From Luzula sylvatica (lineage: Eukaryota > Streptophyta > Magnoliopsida > Poales > Juncaceae), in NCBI GenBank assembly GCA_946800325.1, contig OX326958.1, positions 9,682,001 through 9,746,000 of the forward strand: a stretch of 64,000 bases of DNA. Direction: 5' to 3'. The notes below the pieces were generated by a model. It did not search any database. It saw nothing but the letters and a program-made list of their open reading frames with translations, and had not been told where the DNA came from. Shown here one piece after another: positions 33,616 to 45,298 of this stretch (the first letter of the stretch is position 1; each line of letters starts with the position of its first letter). Made by a program: the position numbers and the translations under genes.

Positions 33616-36600
33616 TTTTTTTTTTGAAAATGGAGGCGAGCCTACCATTTGAGATTTTTATATAAGTAAAAGTGGAGATATTTACAGAGTGTTTGCGATA
33701 AAAAGTTGTAAAACGACATAAACAAATAAGGGTAAAATACAGTGGTTGAGTTGGGGGGTCAAATCCGATGGGTTTGCCTTAGGCGCTACTTCGTGAGTTG
33801 TGCTTGCCAAAAGCAAAGCTCCATTGGTGGATCTCCCTCACTATTTTGGAGGTCACCATTCTCTGCGATGTTTCTCTGACTTTGAAGATTCTGTTGTTAC
33901 GCTCTTTCCAGATGTTCCATAATATGGCCATCCATATGGCATTTCCTTTGTCCTCCTGTTCCTTGATAGTGTTGTTGGCAAATGCTTCCCAGGCTTGAGT
34001 GACGGTGTGGTCGGGTCTTTGCGTTGGCGAAGTCCGTAAGTTGAGTTCATCTGTGACTGCTAGGCGGACTGTTGTCGTGAAGGGGCAGTGGACCAGCAGG
34101 TGGTCCCTTGTTTCTGGAGCCGCCTTACATAGCGTACAAGTGGGGTTGTGGGGCCACCCTTTGGCAATTAGAATGTCGGCTGTGTTTAATCGGTTTCTTA
34201 TGGCAAGCCAGATGAAAAAGCGTACTTTGAGCGGGGATCTTGTTTTCCAGAGTTTATGTTGCCATGGGCATAGCATGCCTGGATTTGAGAGGAATGAGTA
34301 AGCGGACTTGGTGGAGAATGTCCCCGATTTGCTATGTAGCCATGAGACTCGTCCTGTTAGGGGGTCCTTTTGTGTGGAGATGTTATATAAGTTAATAGAT
34401 GTTCGGAGGTCTTTGAGGAAGAAAGATAGAGGTGTGCTAAGGGCGTGAGATATGCCTGCGGCCTCAGAGATGCCATATATTTGGTGTAGGTAAGAGTACC
34501 AAATGTTAGAATGGTCGTTGTCTATTTTCCATAGGTACTTGAGTAGGAGAGACTCGTTCATAGTAGCTATGTTGGTTAGACCTAGTCCTCCATGTTTTCT
34601 TGGGAGGCATACCGTGTTCCAGTTAACTAGGCATTTTCCTGGGGTTAACTTGTTGGTTCCAGTCCAGAGAAAGGCCCTTGTGATTTTATCGATCTCCTTG
34701 ACCACACTTTTCGGGAGTCGGAATGCTTGCATGAAGTAAATGGGAATTGCATTGAGTGTGGATTTGATTAGTGTCAATTTCCCTCCAAAAGATAGGAGGC
34801 GTCCCTTCCAAGTAGCTAGTTTGCTTTGAATGTTTGTTATTAGTGGTAGAAATGCCTCTTTCGTAGGCCTTTTAAAGGAGAGGGGTAGACCGAGGTAAGT
34901 AAGAGGGAAATCTTTTTTGGCACATCCGAGCTTGTTTTGAATGTATGTGTCTATTGAGGCAGGGATGTTAATTGTGGAGAATGTGGACTTGCTCCAGTTG
35001 ATAGAGATTCCGGATATTTCGGTAAAGATGTTTATTGCATGGGTTATGAGGTTGATATTTTCTGGGTGGGCTTCAAAGATTAGGACGGTGTCGTCCGCAT
35101 ATTGGAGAAGAGGTAGATCGATCGGTATTGTGTGGTATAGAAGGTCCTTTGTTTTCTCAAAAATGTCTTGGAGTAGCTCTATTGCTAAGTTGAAAAGTAA
35201 GGGGGAGAGTGGGTCTCCTTGTCTTAGTCCTCTTTTATGATGAAAAGCGGGGGATAGCGACCCGTTGATTTTTAGGGAGGATGAAGTGGAGAGAAGAATG
35301 GTTCTTATCCATGAAATCCAAACTACCGGGAACCCCCTAGCTTGTAGGAGTTTTAGCAAGAAGGGCCAAGAGACGTTATCAAACGCTTTTTGAAAATCGA
35401 TTTTCAGAGCTATGGTTGGAGTTTTGTTTACTTTGTAGAGATGCAATATTTCCCTCGCTACTACGTATGAGTCTATTATTGAGCGTCCTTTCAGAAAAGC
35501 CGTTTGTTTTTTGTTTATTAGCGAGGGTAGTAGTGGTTGTAGTCTATCGGCCAATATTTTTGATATTAGCTTTGGTATTGCGGAGATCACACTGATCGGT
35601 CTATAGTCTTGCGGGGATTGTGGGTGAGACTTTTTCGGGACGAGAGTGATGAATGCATTATTGATGGTATGAAGGTTTATGGAGTTGTTTTCGAATTGCA
35701 TGATAATTGCCATGATATCACTTTTGATGTCCCCCCAAAAATTTATTAGAAACTCATTCGGAATGCCATCCGGTCCAGAAGATTTTCCTTTTGGAAGACT
35801 AGCGACGGCCGTTGCGACTTCAAGTTCGGTTATTGGGGCAACAAGAGAGGAGAAGTCGGTATGGTGGGGAAGAGTGGACACCAAAGTTTCGGGATTCCAC
35901 GTTGAGGAGGAAGGGTTCGGGGTTGCGAAAATATTGTGAAAGAAGTTATAGAAAGATTGCATGATTTGAGAGGGGTCAGTTGAAGGTTGGTTGTTTACCG
36001 TAACCGTGGCTATGCTATTTCTCATCCGTCTTGAGTTTGCTATTGCGTGAAAGTAGGACGTGTTGCGGTCCCCTAGTTTGAGCCAAGTGCATGAGGATCT
36101 TTGTTGCCACTTTGTCTCTTCACGTGTTGCGTATTCTAAGATTTTAACCCTAAGGTCTATTCTGAGCTTTTGTTCTCCATCATCAAGGGGACGGGACTCC
36201 TCTATTTTGTCCATGATTTGGATAGTTGCTGTGGTGTTTTCCCAAAATTCATTTTCTTGGTTTTTCTTTTGTTTGTCCCATTTGCGGAGCTTGGAGATGA
36301 TTTTGTTCGTTTTATATAGAAAGTTTCTCGGAGGATCATAGTGGAGAGGTCCTTCGGCCCAAGTGTCAAGAATGATTTTCTTAGCTTCTAGAGATTTTAG
36401 CCAATATTTCTCAAATTTTGGTTGTGGGGGCTTTCGTTGTTGTGGGGGTTTGTTTAGCAAGAGTTTTAGTGGTAAATGGTCCGAGGTTACTTGAGCGAGG
36501 TCAATGAGCGAGGGTAGGATGTTCATTGTGAGAAAGTGGGGGGAAAGAAAGGCTCTATCGAGGCGAGAGAAAGTAGGATTTGGTCGCTTGTTTGATCTTG

Positions 36601-37240
36601 TGAATTCACGACCTAGAAGGGGGACTTCGTGGAGTTGAAGGTCATTAATAAGAGAGTTGAAGAGCGCAATATGTTGGGAGGTGTGTCCTCCTCCCGTAGA
36701 ATCACTTGTAGCGCGGATTAGGTTGAAGTCCCCTACGATTAACCATGGAATGTTAGTTGTGTTTGATGATCGAATTTCATCTAGAAATTGAGATTTTAGG
36801 TTCGGGTTGATTGGTCCATAGACATTTGTTAGTAAGAAAGTGAATCCATTTGTGAGGGAGAGGGTGACGGAGATTGAGAAATTGCCTATATGAGAGTTTG
36901 TTAGAGTGAAATCATTTGACCATGCCGTCATTATTCCACCTTTCGAGCCATCGGCTTCTTTGAAAACAACATTGTTAATGTTAGGGTTGGTAATTAATTT
37001 CATGTCAAAAATAGGTGGGGGTTTCCCACTTTGTCTCTTGCATACAAATTAAGTTACAATTTGCTTGTCTAGCTAATTGCCTCACTAACTTTCTTTTTTC
37101 CGAATTACCTAACCCTCTAACATTCCAACATAATAGAGAAATAAAGTTAAATAACATAAAAAACTAACAAAAAAGGGGCCTAATAGCCCTAATTGTTTTT
37201 TTGGCCTTGAGCCCTTTAGTGGAGAATGTTCTCTTCGTCG
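33616..37240 (-). mobile_element. 5'-truncated LINE inside the Helitron
   Basis: Poly(A) on the minus strand at about 33616-33626. Short flanking duplication CGTTTGAAA at 33607-33615 and 37241-37249. It carries ORF2 but no ORF1, so it is truncated about 80 bp before ORF2. It differs in sequence from the LINE at 10.3 kb (GC-richer coding part, different RT motifs), so it belongs to another L1 lineage. Confidence 0.85.
33779..37157 (-). pseudogene. LINE ORF2, one frameshift near the start
   Basis: Translation would begin MLFNFISLLCWNVRGLG at 37157. It runs about 45 codons (to CMQETKWETP) and then shifts frame in a run of five C at about 37017-37021. The remaining 1074 codons are open to the stop at 33779: IVGDFNLI and TSDHLPLKLLLN of the endonuclease, KSSGPDGIPNEFL, KIDFQKAFDNVSWPF, LRQGDPLSPLLF and QYADDTVLIF of the reverse transcriptase, and CTLCKAAPETRDHLLVHC plus NIWKERNNRIF at the zf-RVT end. 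A single base in a homopolymer breaks an otherwise full ORF2, so a sequencing error is possible. Confidence 0.88.
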
Positions 37241-38059
37241 CGTTTGAAAATTTTAAGAGCCGGATTTCTTGAATAATTCAAACGGTTATTGCTAAAAAAA
37301 TTATCTATATTTTATACTTCATAAGTAAAATAAGGAAAAAGAACGAATGAGTCGTCATGAAATTTATTAAGAACATAATAGTTCAGAAAACATTGCTGAA
37401 AAAAGGAGTGTTTTTAATTTCACAAATCTTTAATTTCGCTACATATTTAGCACGAATATTTTTCGTCCTTTGTGTGGTCAGCCAACAACAAAGTTTGACG
37501 ATGTCATCGCTAACCGTTTCGTTCGAATCTTTAATTTAAATTATGTCATGATTATTCGCACATCCATGATTTGGTATATTTTTAACCCCCTAATTTTTTT
37601 TGGATATTATAAAAAATTCTCTATCTTTTCGTAAACTCCCAAAAAAAAAAACTCTTTACCAAACTTTTATTTTAAAATACTCCTTATGGATGATATTAAT
37701 TTTTTTTTTCCAAAATACCCTCCAAATCTCATATGTAATAATTAAAACTTATTTTTGTTATTTTTTATTAATTTTAAGAAAATTCATAAACACTTCTTAA
37801 CACGTAGTGATTTAAAAAAATTTAAATTATTACATATTTTGTTTATATAATTTTAATATTACATTCTTTATTCATAAAAAAACTAACCTTAAATGATAAT
37901 AAATAAACACCTTGCAAATATATTCATAGAAAATATCTATTTAAACATCTATTTTTTATTTTAGTTTTCTTTTTATGTATTTTTTAATAGTTTTGTGATA
38001 TTTTATTTTTAAATATTTGCAAGATGTTCTTTTATTAATATTGTTCAACGTATTATAAT

Positions 38060-39085
38060 TTTATTTTAGTTTTTCAAGAAAAATAATAAAGGACCAAAAT
38101 GTAAATTTTAAAACATCGGAGGACAAAAATGCAAATATAAAGGACCAAAATGTGAAAAAAGGACAAAAATATAATTTTTTTTAAAAAATATGACCAATTT
38201 GAGGCCCCTGGACTAAAATATAAATTTCAAAACTTCGAAGGGCCAAAATGCAAATATAAAGGACCAAAATGTAAATTTTTTTCGAAAAAAGGACCAATAT
38301 GGCAAAAAAAGGACCAAAATGTAAATTTTTTTCGAAAAAAGGACCAATTTGTAAATCAAAATGTAAAAAAATATTTTTTTTTTACAAATAGGCCTCTGGT
38401 GACGTGGCTGCACCAGGCAAGAAAAATAATAAAGGACCAAAATGTAAATTTTAAAACTTCGAAGGACCAAAATGCAAATATAAAGGACCGAAATGTGATA
38501 AAAAAGGACCAAAATGTAATTTTTTTTAAAAAAAGGACCAATTTGAGGCCCCTGGACCAAAATGTGAATATTAAAATTTCGAAGGACCAAAATGCAAATA
38601 TAAAGGACCAAATTGTAAAAAAGAAGGACCAAAATATAATTTTTTTTTTAAAAAAAGGATCAATTTGTAAATAAAAAAGGACCAAAATGTAAAAAAAATA
38701 TTTTTTTTACAAATAGGCCCCTGGTGACGTGGCTGCCTGGACTAAAATGTAAATTTCAAAACTTCGAAGGGCCAAAATGCAAATATAAAGGACCAAAATG
38801 TAAAACAAAGGACCAAAATGTAATTTTTTTTCGAAAAAAGGACCAAAATGCAAATATAAAGGACCGAAATGTGATAAAGAAGGACCAAAATGTAATTTTT
38901 TTTAAAAAACAGGACCAATTTGAGGCCCCTGGACCAAAATGTGAATATCAAAACTTCGAAGGACCAAAATGTAAAAAAAAATGACCAAAATGTAAAATTT
39001 TTTTTAAAAAAAGGACCAATTTGTAAATCAAAAAGGACCAAAATGTAAAATTTTTTTTTTTTACGAATAGGCCCCTGGTGACGTG
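38060..39085. repeat. Helitron-internal minisatellite-like array
   Basis: Dozens of AAAGGACCAAAATGTAAA-like units alternate with GGACCAATTTG and AAAACTTCGAAGGACC words. A larger period is marked by the block CTGGTGACGTGGCTGC at about 38395, 38720 and 39075 (spacing about 325-355 bp). The ORFs across it on both strands are products of the repeats, not genes. Confidence 0.85.
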
Positions 39086-39128
39086 GCTGCACCAGGAGGC
39101 AGCAAATCCCCTTGCATTAGTATATAGA

Positions 39129-40196
39129 TAGATAACTATTTTCTCCTCCATCTTATTATAGGTTTCATCTAATAATTCCACTTTTTTCTACTCCGCCTTA
39201 TTATTCGGGTACAATGAGTAAATCTGGGAGCAAAGTAACAAATAAAAAGAGAAATTTTACTTTGCTTCGAGATTTACCCATCGTATTTTTATATTTGAAC
39301 TAAGCACTTAATTAACATGATAATTAAAAATAATATAATTAAAAATAATATAATTAAAAATTAATCAATATTGATACAAATTTATGAATGCAAACAATTG
39401 TTAATGATGTATGAAATTATTTGCTAATTACATGATATGTGTTATTTATTATTTTAATTAAATGTGTTAATTAGAACATAGCGATGTGATGATAAAATTC
39501 AGAGAAGTATTAAATTTTGAATTGAAAATTTCACCTAATTTTATAAGCACGTTGTATTTTTTTTTTTTTCAAATAAAAACCTCTGATTAAGTTAGTTTTT
39601 AGATTAATTAATTCACGGGATTTTTAAAATCAGGTCTTACCATATTTTTAAAGCCACTTTCGAATTAGTTTTGAAAATATTTTCAAAATTTGAATTTCCA
39701 ACTCAAACGGGATCACATGCAAAAATGCTCTCTTTCTTATGGAGTCATGCTTCATCCTATTCACTATTCATCCTTAGTTATCTCGTTTTCAAATATTGTG
39801 TTTGGCAAAGAATAGCTAAATAAAGTAAGTTATACCTTAGTTATCTCGTTACCAAACACTACCCAAAGGTATATCAGTCTATTCACTATTCATCCTAAAA
39901 AATAACTGCTAAAAATTGAATAAGTACTAATTAGATATAAATAATTTTGTAAGGGATAAATACGATAATTAACAATTTAAAAGCGATAAATATTGTTATT
40001 TAGGAGTTCAATAGCCAATAGGGATACCGGATATACCAATAATTTTCCCAAAACCTAAAAGTAAATATTGTAAATGTAAATATAATAATTTCTGCAAAAA
40101 AAAAAAAATGTAAACATAATAACTTTTTTTTATTTTTCATTAGAAGGCTCGTAGGCAAAACATAATAATGAAAATAAGGAATGAATAAAGTTTTCC
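39129..40196. other. Intergenic between Helitron and methyltransferase promoter
   Basis: AT-rich with no gene. Around 39765-39900 the words TATTCACTATTCATCC and TTAGTTATCTCGTT each occur twice, suggesting a short degenerate element. Nothing else is supported. Confidence 0.5.
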
Positions 40197-40258
40197 TTTC
40201 CCGCTTTATTACCACTTCTCCTTTTCAAATTCCCGCCTGTTGAAATACGCCATTTATA
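40197..40258 (+). promoter_or_regulatory. E2F-like sites and possible TATA of the CMT3-like gene
   Basis: TTTCCCGC at 40197-40204 equals the E2F consensus TTTSSCGC; ATTCCCGCC at 40229-40237 is a near match. CATTTATAG at 40250-40258 may be a TATA box. They lie about 100-160 bp before the ATG. E2F control would suit a maintenance methyltransferase used in dividing cells; binding is inferred. Confidence 0.5.
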
Positions 40259-40355
40259 GCTACTGAAGACCTCCCAGTGCTCCCACCCACCGCCCAGTTT
40301 CACTTTCCTTTAGCTCTTTCACCACACGCGCATTTGGTCACTTAGCTCCCTGATA

Positions 40356-43300
40356 ATGGCGTCTGAAGAACCACCCATTGCTACGCCTCAGACGGCAAAG
40401 AGGTCGCTCCGGCCACGTAAAAGGGCGGAGGAGACGGTGCCAGCTGTGGATGTAGTAGATTCCGACGAGGAGGTTAAAGGAAAGGGTAAAAAGAGGAAGC
40501 TGACCGGCCGGTCTGTGCAAACGAAGAAGAAACCGAGTGTTGGGGATGCGATATCCGAGCCAAAAGGAGCTTCTACGGCGAAGAAAGGAAAGGGAAAAGC
40601 TTTGGCTAGCGAGTCTGGGAGGAAAAATGTGAAGAAACAAAGAACTGTGGTGAAGGGCGACGTAGGTGGTGATGACGTGGCTGATGACGAGGATAATCCG
40701 GATGAAGAAGAGGAGGTGACTGCAGAGAGAGATGAACCGGCGATTGGAGCCATGACTCGGGTTGCTCAGCCGCGACTTTCTCAGAAAAGTAAAGAAGAAG
40801 AAACGAGCGAAGTATTTTTCGAGGGCAATCATATTGCGGATTCGGAAGCAAAATCTAGATGGCCTCAACGATACATCAAAAAGGTATCTGATTTTTGTTC
40901 TTTTTTTGTTAATATTTTGCAATTTGATTGAACATTTGGTTATTAGAACTTATCATTGCATTGTATTTCAGGGTTTTGCTGGATCTTCCATCCAGGACAA
41001 CATGTACTTTATTTTGTCAAATTTTCATCTTATTTTCACTTCAATTAATATGTCAATTGAATATAACTTATTATTTAATTATTAGTCTCGAGGAACAAGA
41101 TGACGTCAAGGCCAAAAAGCATTATATTAAAGCTAAAGTCGACAATTTCATCTATGATCTCGGAGACGATGTTTATGTTCAGGTTACTTATTCATTATTT
41201 CTTTACCACAAGTCATAAATTATGTTCTCATATTGTTATTAATGCTCACAATTATTTTGTTGACATAATTTCAGGCTTGTGATGGTGCGAAAAATTATGT
41301 TGGTAGAATTATTGAAATTTTCGAAGGTGTTAATGGGAAAAAATATTTCACTGCTCAATGGTTCTTTAGGGCTGAAGATACGGTACGTGCTTTTTCTTTG
41401 AACCAAAAAAATGTAGGTTTATTTTGTGATGAAAATTTGATCCTATTTTTTTTGTTTTACAGGTCATAGGAGGCATTTGTGCTAAAGATATTGATATAAA
41501 AAGGGTCTTCTTGTCCGAGGAAAAAAATGTCAATTTGCTCGACTGTATAGTTTCGAAAATAAAAATAGTTCGAGTTAAACCCAATGTAAGAATATACTCT
41601 CTCTTTTTAAATTATATACCGGAAATTTTACAAAAAAAACCCCTCCATTATTCCTGAATTACAAGAAGTTCCCTGCTTTATTCTTAAGATTTCAGAAGAA
41701 AAAAGTTTTTTTTTTTTACAATAATTCAAGAGTATATTTGTAATTTAGGATTAATGCAGATTTGCAAATCTGGTATATATTAAATCTGATAAATTCATTT
41801 TTTCAATTATAGATTGATTTGGTGAAAAAAGAGAAGTCTATTCCGGAGTGTGATTTCTACTATGACATGTCTTACGATTTCACGTATTCCACTTTTGCAA
41901 ATTTACCAAGTAAATTTTCATCAAACTATTAATTTCTTATACTAACGAAGATGATTCCGAAGAAGCTTCTTCGTCCTCCATAATTTCTTCCGAGTCCGCT
42001 TCTAACAAAAAAGGAGTAAAAGTAAGGGCATCTTTGTCAGAAAAGAAATCGCTTTCCTTGCTCGATCTTTATTCAGGCTGCGGAGGCATGTCTACTGGTT
42101 TATGTCTTGGTGCCGCTTTATCCGGCGTCACTCTTCAGACTGTAAACCCTAATCCCTTACAAATCATTTTATTTAGTTAACTAAATTAATTTGTTGATTG
42201 AAATATGTAGTTATGGGCCGTTGATTTGAACGAGAATGCTTGCCAAAGTCTCCAACAAAACCACCCCAAAACTCAGGTATTTTGTAATACTGAATTATTA
42301 CAGGGGTTTAAAAGTACGCAATATAATATTCATATTTTTTTTTATTTGGTAAGGTGCGGAACGAAAAAGCTGAGAATTTTCTCGAGTTGTTACAAGAATG
42401 GGAGAAATTGTGCGAGATGTATAACGTACGCAACGAGCATTCTGTGTACGCACACGGAGACATGGTGGAAAGCGATGACGAGGATAATGACTCTGCACCT
42501 CTTCCAAAGGGCGTTTACGAGGTGCAGAAATTGATGGGAATTTGCTGGGGCGACCCTGCTGGTTTGGGCACTAACGGCCTTCGATTCTTGGTACGTTGTA
42601 AAAAGGCAGAATTTCGTCTATGCCCCTTACATATTCTCAAAACATTTTTCTATTTCGTCGGGCCAATACGAGAAATTTTGAGATTTTGCAGGGGTAGTTG
42701 TGAAATTATGGCTTGATTAATTTCATTTCAGTTTGTATATACTGCGATGATTGCTTTAATAATTTGTTGTGTATTTGATTGTTGGATTGATTTAGGTGAG
42801 GTGGAAAGGATACGGGCCAGAGGACGATACATGGGAGCCAATTGACGGCCTTAGGTAATGTTTTGTGAAATATTTATGGTTTCTTTGAATTATGTTTAAA
42901 TACTCTCTTCGATTTACAGTGAAGCTACTGAGAGGATAAAGGAATTTGTCGTGAGTGGATACAAAAGAAATATTCTCCCCTTACCGGTAAGCTCACCAAA
43001 CTCTGTTTACTATTTGTCTACTTTTTCTAAACTCGCCAAAATGTATGCATAACAATCTAGGGCACCGTGGATGTTATATGTGGGGGCCCGCCGTGTCAAG
43101 GAATATCAGGATTCAACCGTTTTCGAAACAAAGAAGACCCACTAGCGGACGAAAAGAACAAACAAATGGTTGTGTTCATGGACGTAGTCGACTACTTGAA
43201 GCCAAAGTTTGTGTTGATGGAGAATGTGGTGGATATTGTGAAATTTGCGAACGGTTATTTGGGTCGGTATGCTTTGGGTCGTTTGGTGCAATTGAACTAT

Positions 43301-45298
43301 CAAGCCAGATTAGGGCTTATGGTTGCGGGATGTTATGGATTGCCGCAATTTCGCATGAGGGTTTTCTTGTGGGGTGCTTTACCTTCTCAGGTACGTGTTT
43401 TTTTGTGAATGAGTCCTGAAAAGTATGATAATTGGAATTGATTTAATTTTAATTTTGATTCTTTTGAATTGGCAGGTTTTGCCACAATATCCATTGCCCA
43501 CACATGATGTGACTGTTAGAGGAGGGGTACCTCAAGAATTTGAGGTATTATTTATAATGCATTTTTTGTGAATATTTATTTTGTTATTTATGGTGTAATG
43601 TATTTTTTGTTTGTTTGTTTTTGTTATAGCGTCATATCGTTGCATTGGAGGCTAATGCGGATAGGTCTAGTTTAAAAAAAAAGATGATGCTTGGAGATGC
43701 CATTTCAGATCTTCCAAGTGTATGCCACCACTTCATATTTTATCAAAATTCATCATAATTTCATATATGGATTCCTAATTAATACCAATCACAACTCAAT
43801 TTGTTTATATAACTTTGTATAGGTGACTAATTTTGAGGAGAGAGAAGAAATGCCATATGACTTGGAGGCTCGGACTGACTTTCAACGTTATATTCGGCTT
43901 ACTCGTACCGGTATGATTATTTCATGAGAATGTTTTGATTTGATGTTTATTCGTATAATTATATTCGATGAATCGTTATGTGATTGTTAATTAGAAATGC
44001 TCGATAACTCGTTTGACGGCGAAAAAGAGCCAGATTGTAAGTTATTCGATCACCAGCCCTTGAAATTAAACCAAGATGATTACTTGCGAGTATGTCGAAT
44101 CCCCAAACGAAAGGTAATTTATGTATATAATATAATATATGTATTTTTAGATAATTTTATGATGGTCAAATATGTAATGTTTTTTAAAATGTGATGTTTT
44201 AGGGTGCAAACTTTAGGGATCTCCCAGGTGTCAAAGTGGGCCCCGAAAACATTTGTTATTTGGATCCTGATATCGAGCGGCCTTTACTCCCCTCCGGCAA
44301 ACCTCTGGTAAATTTACCTTTTTACCCTTCATTCTTTCACTTGTTCAAACTTAATAGATTTGACAAACTTTTTATAATATAGGTTCCTGACTATGCTATT
44401 TCCTTCATAAAAGGAAGATCTCCAAAGTAAGTCATGCTATAAATATTGGATTGTCATGTAATAATAACCAGTATTAAATATTCTAACTTGGTTACAAATG
44501 TTCGTTTTTAGGCCGTTTGGGAGATTATGGTGGGACGAAACCGTGCCTACAGTCGTTACAAGAGCCGAACCGCATAATCAGGTTTTTTTTCTTCCCTTCT
44601 TTTTAGCTTTATTTCAGTTGATATATAAAAAATGTTGTACAAATTTCAGATTATTCTTCATCCTTCACAAGATCGTGTTTTGACCATTCGAGAAAATGCG
44701 AGGCTTCAAGGATTCCCTGATTACTACAAATTTTATGGGGTGATCAAACAAAGGTATATATTAAAGCTCAAATTTCATATGTACCTCTACAAAATCCCAT
44801 AATTTCACGTATACCCTGTAAAACGTGAAATATCATGAATACCCTTGCAAACTATTGAAATTTCACATATGTCTTTTTTGTTAGATTTTGGTCAACTATT
44901 CCTTAAGGTTACCTTTAATTGGTGCTTTTTCGAAAATTAGCTAACTGAAATCTAATAAAAAGGCATCCATCAAATTTTGGTAGTTTTGTAGGGGGCGTTT
45001 TCCAGGGGTATACGTGAAATTATTGGGTTTTGTAAGGATACATATGAAATTTAGCCTATATTTAATGGGCATTAACTTAATTTTGTATTGTGCACTTGAT
45101 TAAAATTTTGGTGTGAAATGAATCAGGTATATTCAGGTAGGGAATGCTGTGGCGGTACCAGTGGGGCGTGCATTGGGAGTCGCACTTGGTCGAGCCGCAA
45201 ATAGAGTCAATTGTGAGGGTCCAGTGTTCACATTGCCTGAGAGATTTACTGACATGCTGCTAGTTCGTCCTGATAATTCTGGCGAGGTCGAACAATAA
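40356..45298 (+). CDS. CMT3: CMT3-like chromomethylase (CHG DNA methyltransferase)
   Basis: Plant DNA (cytosine-5) methyltransferase that maintains CHG methylation at H3K9me2 chromatin. 21 exons, about 926 aa: 40356-40883, 40972-41003, 41086-41182, 41275-41382, 41463-41585, 41813-41909, 41966(or 41963/41951)-42141, 42211-42276, 42354-42590, 42796-42854, 42920-42986, 43061-43390, 43476-43544, 43630-43719, 43823-43910, 43995-44113, 44203-44307, 44383-44426, 44512-44581, 44650-44753, 45127-45298. Basic/acidic N-terminus (1-176), BAH domain (about 200-330), motif [11 protein letters not shown] (360-369), chromodomain (about 464-518, [15 protein letters not shown]), catalytic PCQ (541-543) and ENV (584-586), and QVGNAV near the C-terminus. 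The chromodomain between motifs I and IV is diagnostic of CMTs; the short N-terminus argues against CMT2. Odd points: a 32-nt exon 2 and a very short intron 6. Confidence 0.92.
44760..45062. mobile_element. MITE in intron 20 of the CMT3-like gene
   Basis: The left arm CAAATTTCATATGTACC and AATTTCACGTATACCC is mirrored on the right (GTATACGTGAAATTATTGGG, CATATGAAATTTAG), giving terminal inverted repeats of about 70 bp. A related half is at about 2690-2780. The target-site duplication is unclear (ATATTAA/TATTTAA). It makes intron 20 the longest intron of the gene. Confidence 0.7.

Larger units (their letters stand above)
33445..39128 (-). mobile_element. Non-autonomous Helitron (about 5.7 kb) with nested LINE
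   Basis: On the minus strand the element starts TCTATATACTAATGCAAGGG at 39128 (preceded by A) and ends with a 20-bp palindrome, 6 spacer bases and CTAG at 33445 (followed by T). 5'-TC, a GC hairpin about 10 nt before CTRR, and insertion between A and T define plant Helitrons. No Rep/helicase gene is present. The 5' third is a tandem-repeat region (38060-39085); 37241-38059 is AT-rich without a gene; the rest is a LINE inserted later. A start at 39132 is also possible, because GATA is repeated there. Confidence 0.88.

Noticed and set aside
38213..39181. Several ORFs on both strands in the Helitron 5' region
   Set aside because: All are translations of the GGACCAAAATGTAAA repeats, with periodic low-complexity products.
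40338..40922. 194-aa minus-strand ORF over the methyltransferase start
   Set aside because: It is antisense to exon 1 of the CMT3-like gene; its arginine/phenylalanine-rich content comes from the lysine- and glutamate-rich sense codons.
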